DNA of 64,000 bases from Enchytraeus crypticus (lineage: Eukaryota; Annelida; Clitellata; Enchytraeida; Enchytraeidae), in the NCBI GenBank assembly GCA_905160935.1, contig CAJHZI010000649.1, forward strand, positions 1,911,501 to 1,975,500. The letters run 5' to 3'. The notes under the pieces are model-generated. The model was not told the origin of the DNA. It did no database searches and saw only the letters and a program-made list of their open reading frames with translations. The position numbers were made by a program, and so were the translations under genes. This document shows, piece by piece, positions 1 through 11,544 of the stretch; positions within the stretch are counted from its first letter, which is position 1, and the number at the start of each line of letters is the position of its first letter.

Positions 1-688
1 AGTAAATTTGTCGGAGCTTCAAGTGCATCAGAAGTTGGAACAAGTAACTAAAGATTCTGCTCATTCACCGAAGTTTAGAAGCATGAATGAAATAGAAGTT
101 TCTCCGAGCTCAGCGGTTCCAGAGATTGAAAATTCCTCTCCGTTAGTTAGCAGTAAACTTGATAAGGCGTCAAATTACATGTATATTCCTGGTGAGTTAA
201 AGTTAATTCTGAAAGATGCCCGATTTTTCTTTATATAATGTATTTCAGATGAAGATGTGTCTCAGTCTGTCATAAATGGCATTTGGTGTTGTTTGGAGTT
301 AGGTAATGAAAGATTAAATGAAGCATTCAATGAGCGTTATGATAAAGGTCCAGTATATCTCTTGTTCAGAGTAAAGAATCACTTCTGCGGAGTGGCTCAA
401 ATGATAAGTGCTGTGAATTTCTCTATGAAACCCAGGATTATTCAAAAGGGTAAAGGCCAAGACTTATTTCTGGTGAAATGGATTTATGTCAAGAATGTTC
501 CTAACAGTCAGTTGAAGCATATTTTGTTAGAGAATAACGAGAATAAGCCAGTGACTACTTCACCAGACGCTCAAGAGCTTCCATTTGAGAAAGGTTGTCT
601 TGCTACGATTGTCATCTATCTGTATCAACCTTCAACAGCTGTAAAAAATAGACAAGTCTCACCAACAGAGTCCAATGAAATGAAATGA
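1..688 (+). CDS. YTHDF-type YTH-domain protein, C-terminal part (5' end outside the window)
   Basis: Two exons are visible. The first is open from the window edge to 191 and the second runs 249-688, joined by a 57-bp GT-AG intron (192-248, phase 1). Exon 2 encodes a YTH domain of the YTHDF type: GIWCCLELGNERLNEAF, KGPVYLLFRV, HFCGVAQM, VPNSQLKHI and LENNENKPVT match the family in order. YTHDF proteins bind N6-methyladenosine in cytoplasmic mRNA through three tryptophans. The first (GIWC) is present. The loop that carries the other two keeps its length, but isoleucine and glycine stand where tryptophan is expected, so m6A binding is doubtful. The stop comes soon after the domain, and the usual charged tail (EKRQEEEE-like) is not seen. 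The retained intron argues against a processed pseudogene. It is probably a diverged paralogue; the family call is firm and the function is uncertain. Confidence 0.88.
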
Positions 689-1560
689 GTCTGATCGTTG
701 GACGCTAGTTCAAAAAAGTGCAGCGTTTCAAGAATCAGTAACTGCTCAACCTCCACCACGTAATGCTACAACTGAGTTATCAAAGAGTTACTGAAGCTGC
801 ATTCAACCCACATCCTTCAGGTCAGCTCAATTACTGTGACGATTCTGTATGTAAAATGATTCAATCTCAACAGGAGATTGAATCATTCAATAATCAGAGA
901 TCTCAACAGGCCATAAAACATGGTTCATCGTGTGCAGGCCCTGAAGTTGCTCTGCATCAATGAGCCACCCAGTAGATTAAAGTGAAAATTCTGCTCCACA
1001 CGTGTCTGTAGAACAGCTAGAATTAAATCAGATCGATGCCAGTAGGGTTTCAGCAGTTCCAATCGCTCAACAATGGATAATGAATCAAAATAACAATGGT
1101 TTTCGACCTATTTTAACGTCTTTAACGACTGTATTAACTGCACCTCAGTATCTGCTATCTGTGGGCCTAGTTCTGTTTTACAATCTTGCGAGTCTCATCA
1201 ATCTGGTCTGCAGTGGGGTTTAAATGGTGACAGGAAATTATACATAGACTACCATTGTCTCAGGATACAGTTATAGACTTATAGTCAATTGTTTCAGCTG
1301 AGGGCTTTTATCTATTGCCGTTCGAATGAGGCACTACTTCCGCACTGATGCTATAACGGAATGCATTTGATATGAATTCTAGGCAGATGTTTTTGCAAGC
1401 GTCGGAAAGCAACAGCCAACGTCGAATAATTTATGCAAAATTTTAAATCGTATGTCTAAGTCTGATTCATATCCTAATGAGCATAATTTACTTTGTTACA
1501 AGTAAGTTATACAGTGGTTTTGTAACTTGCTGTTGTAATTCTTATTAACTACTTCTGTTA
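689..1560 (+). other. Downstream flank of the YTH gene, no supported gene
   Basis: Open stretches at 763-963 and 1002-1223 are glutamine- and serine-rich but resemble no family I recognise, and they lie in a different frame from the YTH exon. This may be 3' UTR or decayed coding sequence. Nothing else is seen. Confidence 0.4.
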
Positions 1561-1561
1561 T

Positions 1562-1640
1562 ATGCATTTTGACGTCCCTGACATCGCCTTATGGCGAGGA
1601 ACCGGACGTTAAATTCTTATTGATTGATTGATTTTGTATT
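1562..1640 (+). mobile_element. 3' tail of a jockey/CR1-like LINE
   Basis: The stretch 'gacgtccctgacatcgcc' followed by 'ttatggcgagga' and a (GATT)n tail recurs after a recognisable LINE C-terminus at 14085-14580, so this is a severely 5'-truncated copy of that LINE. A related end with a (TTA)n tail lies at 38240-38350. Confidence 0.6.
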
Positions 1641-2689
1641 ATTTAATTTTGTTTATAAATTTTAACAAAATGTCATAATATGTTTGTTTTACTTTTACTA
1701 TTCTTATGCTCTAGATGGGAATTTGCTTTTTCAAAAAAGTGTAATAAAAATTTAAAAAGCATCTACTGCTTTCACAGTAGCCTACCTGTGCATGTCATTT
1801 ACGTACAATTAACAGTGTTGTTTCATAGCTGCGTTTGATGGCATATACATGTAAATGTGAGCTTTATATGCTTAAATTTAGTTATTCTAAATTTTATAGT
1901 GACTGTTATGCAATGTATTGACTCTTGAGTTAAGATTAACTGTTCAATATATTCATTTCTAACCTTCTTTTTCCTAGTGCCCGGGATGCTAATGTGCAAT
2001 ATCGTCGTCGTATGATGATGAAATGGACGCTGAATCTGTGTCATTTTTCACCTTCTAAGATAAATGTCATTTAGCGGACGGAAATAATATAATTTATTAT
2101 TTACATGTATATCCATGTATATCTAGGTACCTTACAGGTATTGCTTTTATGATAGTAATGTTCTTGTTATATCTAAGTAGATCTTGTTAAGCCAGTTTGC
2201 TGTGAATCTTGTGATATTAAGTTTTTATAATTTTTGTAGGCCCCTATTGCAATATCCTGTTTAGTCAGTCTGTTACTTTGTTGTACAGCCTTTAAAAGTA
2301 TTTCCCTATTCTCAAATTTATTAAATGCAATTACCTGAGTAGATTCGTTAAAATTGAGTGGTAAACCTGCCGACAACTGCACGTGTTTGTAAGTGGCGAC
2401 TGATCTAGATATGACAGTGAAGACTTTGAACATACTTGTAGCCACTGATTTCTGTGTTTTAGACTAAATAATTGGTCGCTTATACTCCAGACTTGCCGAG
2501 TCGCTAGTTTTAATAGTCGCTAGTCGCGACATGGATCGTGACATTATACCACTAGGCTATTTGACCGTCAATGTTCATTTAGCGGCATAGAGATATTTAG
2601 CATAGAGCGACGCTTTATAAATACATACAAATACTGATATTGAAGGCATCTAGTTTCAATTTATGAAAATGTTTACTTCTATTTTAGAG

Positions 2690-2805
2690 TAGTAATCTCA
2701 AAATGTGATTGCGGGGTTCAAATCCAGGGCTTGCCTGTCACTGACAACGCTTTCGAGTGAGGACACTGACGTTTACATTAGCTTTACCATCTTTTACCTG
2801 GGGAT
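2690..2805 (+). mobile_element. tRNA-derived SINE, family A
   Basis: An RNA polymerase III B-box (GGTTCAAATCC type, near 2716) is followed by a body reading 'cactgac...gagtgagg...actgacgtt...ttagctttacca'. The same body recurs at about 4440, 11290, 24985, 28025 and 44560, which defines the family. Confidence 0.65.
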
Positions 2806-2909
2806 ATATTTGTAATAATAATGGCTGTAGTTTCTTCTGAATATGTCACCCGGCAGTTTGATGATTATTTAACTACTTTGTGAGTTATGAATACTCTCTC
2901 TCTCTCGCA

Positions 2910-3165
2910 CTTAGAGCACTGCCTACTTGCAAGTCCATGGTATATAACGCCTCTACTCATCTTTATCTACCGTCTTTCTCTTCATGTTCACATACGAGTG
3001 GATCTTTAAATTAATTTATAACATTCCTTGTGATATACAATTCTTGGTTGATTCTGCTTATGATGAGGTGGGCCCCCTATGACGCCTTCCTCAGCTTCGA
3101 CTAACATTTACTGGGCAGGGGCGTCATTCCCTGAGAAAACAATCCTGTTTATGAATACTATCTGT
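2910..3165 (-). mobile_element. Internally deleted RTE-derived element
   Basis: Read on the minus strand, it begins with the sequence found upstream of the RTE LINE's first frame ('ctgaggaaggc', 'gggcccacctcatc') and ends with that LINE's 3' end ('cctgccagtaggcagtgcac' in the consensus). The coding part is missing. A second copy with the same joint lies at 16780-17036. Confidence 0.6.
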
Positions 3166-3294
3166 TTTAATTTATGTTTAATTTCGGCCTCAAATCATCT
3201 TGAGCGACGGTCAGTGCTGGCGCCCAATCCCTTCTCGAAACCGTGCACCTCTGAATAGCTGGTCAACTTTGCTATATAGTTTGCTGATCTGTGT

Positions 3295-3537
<243 letters not shown>

Positions 3538-4439
3538 GATTAGTTAACGGAGTCACAGACAATATACAGTTAACGGATTAGTTAACGGAGTCACAGACAC
3601 ATACAGGCACAATTATGGATTTATACTTTATTGCACTGCCTATGTTATGGCAACGCTAACAATTTATTACCTCAGCAAGATATGCCGTGAATTCAGAATG
3701 CTGAAAGGGAGTCCAAGAAAATCAAATGTATTGAAACTCTCATATTGGATTTGCTTGGCAGAATTTGACAGTTTGACTAAAATTGAAAATTGCGTCTGAA
3801 AACTCTGGATATATCTTTTCCAAAATATATGTGACCTTCAGTAAGAATTCTCAGAAATGGTATTTAGTTTCGCTGGGTGAGATACTTAATTAAGAGATTC
3901 TTGTGAGGCTCTAATATCGAGCCTATTGTAATGCTATGCATTAAATCATTATTAAGTTGGATAATACTATATACTATATTATGTTAGATTGCTATATACT
4001 TAATATACTATGAACTTGGCCATGATTTTTACTTCATTTCAATAAATATATTTAATGATTGAATAAATGCTCTACATTTGCTTGTATCTATTTAAGGACG
4101 TGAAGCTAATAAAAAACAACTTAAGTAAGGAAACTGAAGCACGTGCGACTGCCTTTTGTGTAACTAAATACGAAATATTTAAAAAGTATATTGTTTTCTA
4201 ATTAAGACAACTATGTGAAATCTTTTATTAAAATCAACTGTTGGATCAACCAAAGTTTGAACTAAATTACAATATCAGAAGATGTACAATATAGATAATG
4301 ATGACAACTTAGCCAAAACGTTCATTATAGAAGATGATGACAACATAGTAGCCAAAAGGCTCAACGTCTGTAGCAGAGGAGCGAGCTACATATACAATAA
4401 CGAAATCAGATGATCTACTGCTATGAATTTCAAAGTTAC

Positions 4440-4590
4440 GCGTAAAAGCCGTAAAGCCGATGTTGACGTCAGTTTCACCTCTCGAAAGCGATATCAGGGG
4501 CGGGCGAGCCCAGGATTTGAACTAACACATACTGACCCGCGGTCGGATATATCGCCACTGGCTCCAGCCATCAGTAACTAGCGTTCACAA
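4440..4590 (-). mobile_element. tRNA-derived SINE, family A
   Basis: This is a minus-strand copy of the family described at 2690. The B-box reads AGTTCAAATCC followed by 'tgggctcgcccg', and the body 'gaaactgacgtcaacatcgg' lies downstream of it. Confidence 0.65.
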
Positions 4591-5052
4591 GTAGCCTAAC
4601 TGCTGTACCTTTTTCTAATTGATCAAATTTAGTTTAAAAGCATTGTCTTCTAAATATGTTGAAGTTTTTCAAAATCTCTTTTAAATAGTAATATATTTCC
4701 AACAAATATCTAAATTTTTAATGCTACTATAACAACGCTTGCATCGATGCAATTGTATACAATATATACGGGACACAGAGAGTGCAGTGACTCAAGTCAG
4801 CGTGTTTATATTTTGCTTTGCTTCAATACCTGCCCCGCAACATAACTTAGACATAGTAAGCTTTAGTGTCCATCTTTTCAGTTGTCAGCAGCTAAAATAT
4901 AATCATTAAAGTCATCATTAAGTCAACTTTTAAATATGTACAGCAAGAGGTGTTTTTTTCTCATTCTACACTTGTTTAAGTTACAGTGCTACAAATGTCA
5001 CTAAGATTTTCATCTTATAGTCGTAACGAAGTCCTCACTCGCAAGTTCTGCT

Positions 5053-7113
5053 CTATAGTCTAGGCATGCGTTTAACAGGCTCTCCACGCTGGGTGTGAAG
5101 GTCGTACTTCCTCATTGAGAGATACACCGTTAGTGCAATGGCGGAGAATATGGCGAAGAATCCGCAGATAACAGCCAGACCAAAGGACCAGCCCAGCATG
5201 CACTGGTGATACTCCGGCATCCAGGTCCGGTCCTCGCCGATCATCACTCCGAATATTACCACCGTTATGCACTGGCAGAAAACTGTTACAACGTACAGTA
5301 AAAAATCGTCAGTTTTGCACTTAAATGTTAGCACCACTGGCAGACTTTCTATGAGCATCATAGATAACAATTGTTATAAAAATCCTTTAAAATAAAATAT
5401 AAAAATATAGAAGTTTTCATTGATAATTATCAATGAAAACTTCCATTAATTACAATTGTCATTAATTAAAATTGTCATCATTGATCAATGACTTGTCATT
5501 GCAGCTATATGATTAGGAAGCTTCATAGAATTGGATTAACTTTCTAGCCAAAGTCAGTTTGACTATGTAGCATCAGCTTTAAAGATAGTTACGACTATAG
5601 TCAAAATTGACCTGAATTTACTTATCACAAACTTACTAAGACACAAAACACAGAAACAAATAGTTTGGAATCAAAATACTAAAATCCACGCAGAAAATCA
5701 TGTAATAAAATCAACTAATAGATGAAGTGAATTAACAGCAAATGTTGATATGAACAACTCCTAATCTGAGTTACGGAAAATGTTAAGTTAAATGAGAGCA
5801 AAGTAGCTAAACCTGCCATAAATGTACCACTGCCGTAACAATAGCCTTTGTGTGTCCTAAATGTGAGCAATTGATTTAAAGTGAAGTAACTGAGACGTAT
5901 TGATCAGAAAATCTCTCTAAGTATTCTGTTATACCTATAAGAGTCTATGTTAACCTTTGATTTTAATTAATGCAAGTTTAAGAATTATCAGTGTACAGTT
6001 ACTCTAAGATTGTATCTGGGCTAAGTCAAAGTAATATTTGAGTTCTATAACAGCATGACAGGCAGCAAATACTTACACATCATCCACGTTGTGCAGCAGG
6101 CTATCAGCTCAATCTTTACATGACTCCTCTTCATCCCAACCAAGGCAAGAAGAATCAGAGTACAGAATTGAAATACAAATCCAAATGTTGCCAGCGTCTG
6201 ACAGGCTTTAAACCAAGCTATTAGATAAACAAGAAATCAAGAGTGTTACTAGTTCATAACGACATATATATGATGTTTGAATTTAATATTATTTAAGTGT
6301 CATATGAGAGTGTTCTTGAATGTGTAAGTGAATGATATCAAACGATATTTAGTAATAAATCTTGTACTCCAGATATCTTATGGAGTAGATTACACTTACA
6401 CATATAAACCTGCCGTGCATTTCTAATTATCATAAACATAAAAAAAATAAGAAAACAAGCAAAATTATATGATATTGATGGCAATTCTAACTATGAAATA
6501 ACTTCTTATATCAAATCAGAAAAAAAACAAATGGTTCAGTGAAAATAAAGATAATTAATGTTATTTAAAAGTAGGATAATTTAAGCATGTACAGAATGGC
6601 ATTCTAGGATCCTGACTTTGACATATTAACTAATAATAGTATTACAAAATGGTGTAGGGTATTAATTATAATATTTAAAATCTAATGCCAATTTCCTTAT
6701 TCAAGGATGATTTTCTTAGTCATTGGTTCAAAGATTTAGTGCATAGCTTAATATACACATTCCTAATTGCATTGTTTACTTATTAATGTTCTTTTATATT
6801 GAACATGAGTTTATGGTGATGCTATAGTTAGCAAACAAGAATTTTAATAGAATTTCTTACCGGGCATAAGCCAGTTCCTGATATAGTAGTATTCCTTGTA
6901 GAATAGCCACCAGCAGCCATAGTAGGGTTTACCAATAAGATCAGAGGTATGCTCATATCCATTGAAGCATGCCTGCCATAGTCCTATACTCTGAAATAGG
7001 TTCTCGGGATCCTTGGTCACCCACCAATAGCCGGTTCCAAGAGATATAGCACTTAGGATAAAAGAGGCCACGGCAAAACCAAATGCAATGAAGTATGAGG
7101 TTTGGCTTGTCAT
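5053..7113 (-). CDS. Four-transmembrane claudin/PMP22-like membrane protein, three exons
   Basis: Coding exons on the minus strand are 7113-6861, 6217-6077 and 5282-5053. Both introns are GT-AG and the phases agree (1 and 1), giving 207 residues. The start is the first ATG of exon 1, followed directly by TM1 (about residues 8-28). The first extracellular loop has the claudin-superfamily signature: tryptophans (GYWW), then GLWQAC, then a second cysteine (YYGC). TM2 lies at TLATFGFVFQFCTLILLALV. TM3 spans the junction of exons 2 and 3. TM4 lies at GLAVICGFFAIFSAIALTVY. A short basic tail ends in KRMPRL. Such proteins sit in plasma or junctional membranes. The loop signature and the spacing of four segments support the superfamily, but I cannot place it in a named subfamily. 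The last acceptor was chosen by phase. Confidence 0.85.
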
Positions 7114-8539
7114 TGTTTGTTTAATTTGTCTTCTCTTTAAGAAATGAAGAGAATTTAAGAAAAATTACGCGCAAAATATTGGCTTTCACTACTAAAATGG
7201 AACTTTCCTATGATCATACTCAGGTCCTGAAATAATTTAATAATTATCTGAAATTTAGAAAGCAGGTTACAACAATTAAATTAGTAATTGGCTAATGTTA
7301 CAATAGCTGTAAAAGGAAAATTTGGCTACTGAAAGAAAGATTTGAAAACTATTATCATAATTCATTTATGCTACTAAGATTGGAAATTGGAAGAAGGAAT
7401 GGTGTTACAAGATTAACGTCTTATTAAATCCTAAAATAAAACTTAATTAATCACCTTTTTCTTTTCAATGAAACCACGTTTGTGGATTAGTGGAGTAATT
7501 TGAGGAATTTAAAAAATAATTAACTTTTGAAAAAAGAGAAATAGCATATTTCTAATACATTAGTCTGCCTCATTGAATGTTTAGCCAATGTGTGATCATT
7601 ATTCTTAAGGCACTCAAGAAAGTGAATAAATTTGTTGGTTTGATTTGGTAAATCCATGAAACATTATGATTCTATTTCTATATCTTCCAAAAAAAATTCT
7701 AGAAATATAAACAAATTCAGTATTTTCAAGTTTCTAAAAACGGTAAAAGGACTGCTTGATACAGAAGATCTGCATAACTTAATTAAAACAATGACGCAAT
7801 TTCAATACCATCCCTTTGCATCTCTTGTAGAGATCCATACCTTTCTAAAATTTTATTCCTAACCCTAAAATGACTGTTACAATTGTTCAGTGGGCATGCA
7901 TGTACGACTGACTGCAGGTAGCAATTAATACGACATTAGCAATTAATATGAAATTTTAACCATTCTGTGATATATTGAGATGGGTTCGGTTTCTGGATAT
8001 TAATGAGACAGTAAAATCTTTGGCATTGACAGGACTGGTAAATGAATAATATATCCGATTAATTGCCTAATAGATAAACATGTAAACATATGCGTGCCAT
8101 TGCAGGGTGATAATGGCAATAAATATCATTACAAATGCCATCATTTCATTAAATATGTGCCCATACTTCAAACTTCTTTTGTTCAGTATTATGTTGAAAT
8201 TTGATCAAACCAATCTTAGAAATTTTTTTTCTCAGGATTTCATTTTGCAGTATTAATCATATGTGTACGGAATCAATTTCAATTATTAGGTTTGAATTAT
8301 AGGTTTACATGCATTCATATCATATTTCTTTTTGATTTGCATGTTTTTCTGTTTATTTTCCTATTTGTTTGTATATCTGATGGGTGGTCAACTGAATCAG
8401 TTACTTGTAATCACTTCGACAGCCTTAATTTGTGGCCGAGTGTTATTTCATTTGTTGAGTGTGTTTCTTATAATTATTTTTTCACTTATATAGACAATCA
8501 TTTGTAATATAATATATGGTTGTGGGCGAATGGATGATA

Positions 8540-8662
<123 letters not shown>

Positions 8663-9727
8663 CATTTTGGTCAACAATAGAACATTGAATAATTATTATA
8701 TTTAGTAAGCGAAAATTGGCAAGTTTATATGAATTACGTATTGCTTAAACATTTCTTTTTCTAATCTCATCGCTAAGTTATGCCTCTAGCGCATATTCAA
8801 TGTAGACATTAGGTGAAGCTAAATTCGTTTCCAAGATGATTTCCATTACATTTTTTATTAAATTTATAAATATCATAACAAAGCACACCTGTACATAGTT
8901 TGACCACACCTTCTTCAGGTACAATAACACATAGTCGACCAATCAAATTGCCTTAGTGCAACACAGTTGCCATGACTTACAAAAACAATAACATGCAACC
9001 AGTACTGCTAAACTGATGAGGAGAGTGTTGAGTCCATGGTTGGGTCCAGAGAGTAAAGATCTCTCTGGTTGGGTCAAAAATTATCTATTGTTCGGTAAAA
9101 TGCATGGCTTTCAGCCAAAATCCGGAAAACCAGTAAAGAAAGAATATCATAGGAATGAAGTACTGAGGATCTCAATTCTTTTACAATGAGTAAAGTATAA
9201 ACATAGAATAAAGAATTACTTATACTATATCTTTTAGTATAAATATGTAGATAGACGAAAAATTAAAGTTACAAAATCTCACACAAATGTAGCATAGTAC
9301 TTTACTGAGTAAATGATAAAAATCAGATTAAAAACTAAAAAATCTGAGTCACGATATGGTCGCGACCCTATACGGTGCCAAACATCCAGTAGAGATATTA
9401 AGAAGCAGGATATTAATTACTATTGAAAGAAGCCTATCTGCTGTAAATACATGTAGAAACTGGTCGTGTATGGATTGTTACTGATGATATTGCTAATTTA
9501 AGGGTAATTAGAATGAGATTACTAATCTTTTTTGTTATTAGTAATAGTTTAGCTTGTGATGAAACTATGAAGCGAGAATTGAACATTTATGAACTTTGTT
9601 AAGCTGCAGTGCGCAAAGATGTTAATCGTTGAATTACTGGAAAAGTAAATTATCAACCATGCAAGCATGGCTCCACTGGCCTTTGACTTATTAGCATGTC
9701 CAATTTAATAATCGAAGTTCGGGCAGG

Positions 9728-10140
9728 GTTTTATAACTCACTTGGTTTAGCTCTGTGTCATATTGTCAATGAACGAAGTTAAGCTACGTCGGTCCTGGTT
9801 AGTACATAGCTGGATAAATACCTTACAAGACAGAGTGTTGACAGCATTGAATGAAAATCCCTTAGGGTTGAAAATTTATTTTTAAATACGCTTCAGTACA
9901 GTCAGTGCGACTTAGAAGGTAACGACTACTAAAACTTTGAAAAAAATGAGGCAATAATGAACACTACAAATGCAGAAACTAAAGCAAGAAAACTCTGTAA
10001 CACATGCGGTTTGTCATGTGTGCAACTATCATCAGCATCATCGTCATCCTACCTTAAATCCCAGTTTAACCAGGGTCGGGATACAATAGGTCATGTATGC
10101 AACTATGCGAACAGAAAATCAAGATTATGTTGAACGAATA
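9728..10140 (+). mobile_element. 5S-rRNA-derived SINE with an inserted LINE tail
   Basis: The head resembles the internal-promoter half of 5S rRNA ('gaagttaagctacgtcgg', 'cctggttagtaca', 'tggataaatacc'). The body and the 3' part ('gcatgtgtgcaacta'-like) match copies at 18105 and 59335. At 10035-10085 a minus-strand RTE-like 3' end ('catcatcgtcatcc', 'cagtttaaccagggtcggg') interrupts it. Confidence 0.6.
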
Positions 10141-11133
10141 TTTTCTGTTCTTTCAGCTTACGTAGTGGTAGAATTCGTTTGAGCCGTTCCTCGTTCCTTA
10201 AATTATTTCTTTAGAGTTAAATTGATTTTGTCCCTTAACCGCAACTGGCTATTGCTCCATTCCCTTGGATTATAACTTAAAATTTGAGAAATTATGACTT
10301 GTTAAGTCTAGAAGTCCTGATTTTATTTACTTTCGGAAACTCCCAGTCATTTAAAGTATGACTGATTTCTGTTATCAAGTTCTGTTTTAAATTTCTTTTG
10401 AATTGAGAATTATGTATAATGATCTTAGAATATAAGTCCCTAAGCGTAAGCCGAAGCTAAGCAAAACAAAGTTACTAAGCCTAACTTTAAGCTAAGCTAA
10501 TCAAATTTTTTAAGCTAAGCCTACGCTAAAAGCCAAGCAAATCACTAAGCTGATAATATAATCACTGATTTGTACAACTAATAAAGAATCCCACTACCTC
10601 TCTCAAATCACACTTACGTGACTATGCACAATTTATTTAGAGACAAAATACATAATTATATTTCATAAGCAACCAAATCCACAATTTTAGTTTCACTTCA
10701 AATATGTACATAACTGCTGCATGCAACTGTGCTGTTCAGGCACTCTTTTTAAAATAAGTACATTATTATCTATATTTTCAAAAATAGAAATATTGAAGCA
10801 ATGCAATTTCTAGAAAATCAACAAATATATTTGGAAAAGAAGATGGAGATGAAAGTAAATCTCAAGTAGCAATAGCAACGACATGTACATGATTTGCAGT
10901 TGTATTCTTCAGAAAAAGACATTCCGTCTTTCGCCTGCGATGATAACGAATAGCGCAGGTTATTAACCACTCGGTTAATATTATTAACCGAGTTATTAAT
11001 AATAATAGTAGTGATTACATGTCCATGATGTCCTCTCATTGGTAGAAAAAACTAGTAAAAACTGGTAAAAACTAGTAACCACTGACAAGCTGACTACAAT
11101 TAATTGTGCAGCCTATAATTGTGCCAGTTATCA

Positions 11134-11230
11134 TATCTCACGACTCACACTTGCAGAGATTAGTGATGATTAGAGGAGATGTAGGGGCAACTAGCCCCTA
11201 CATCTCTACAATATGAAAACGTGAGATATG
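11134..11230. repeat. Nested inverted repeat
   Basis: Perfect 13-bp arms 'gagatgtaggggc' (11176-11188) and 'gcccctacatctc' (11194-11206) are enclosed by outer arms 'atatctcacg' (from about 11134) and 'cgtgagatat' (to about 11230). This may be a remnant of a fold-back element. Confidence 0.7.
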
Positions 11231-11289
11231 AAACTGGCATCGTCGACTGCAACCATGCTTTCTGCTACGTACAATGAGTTTATAGTTTA

Positions 11290-11400
11290 TATTCGACGAC
11301 GGATCAGTAGGTGCGGGTTCAAATCCTGGGCTCGCCCGTCACTGACATCTCTCGCGAGTGAGGAAACTGACGTTAAAATTAGCTTTACCAGCTTTTTTGT
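11290..11400 (+). mobile_element. tRNA-derived SINE, family A
   Basis: It has the B-box GGTTCAAATCC followed by 'tgggctcgcccgtcactgac', and a body ending 'attagctttaccagc' and a T-run. This is the clearest copy of the family. Confidence 0.7.
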
Positions 11401-11544
11401 TTTATAGTAAGAGTTATCACGTGATGAACACAGAGACCGCCACGACTAAGCGTTGTAGCGCATATAAACTTCAATTAAACAGGACATATGGTTAAATTAA
11501 ACAACAGTTTTGCACAATTTAAGTAAACGTTTTAGTAATATTCA

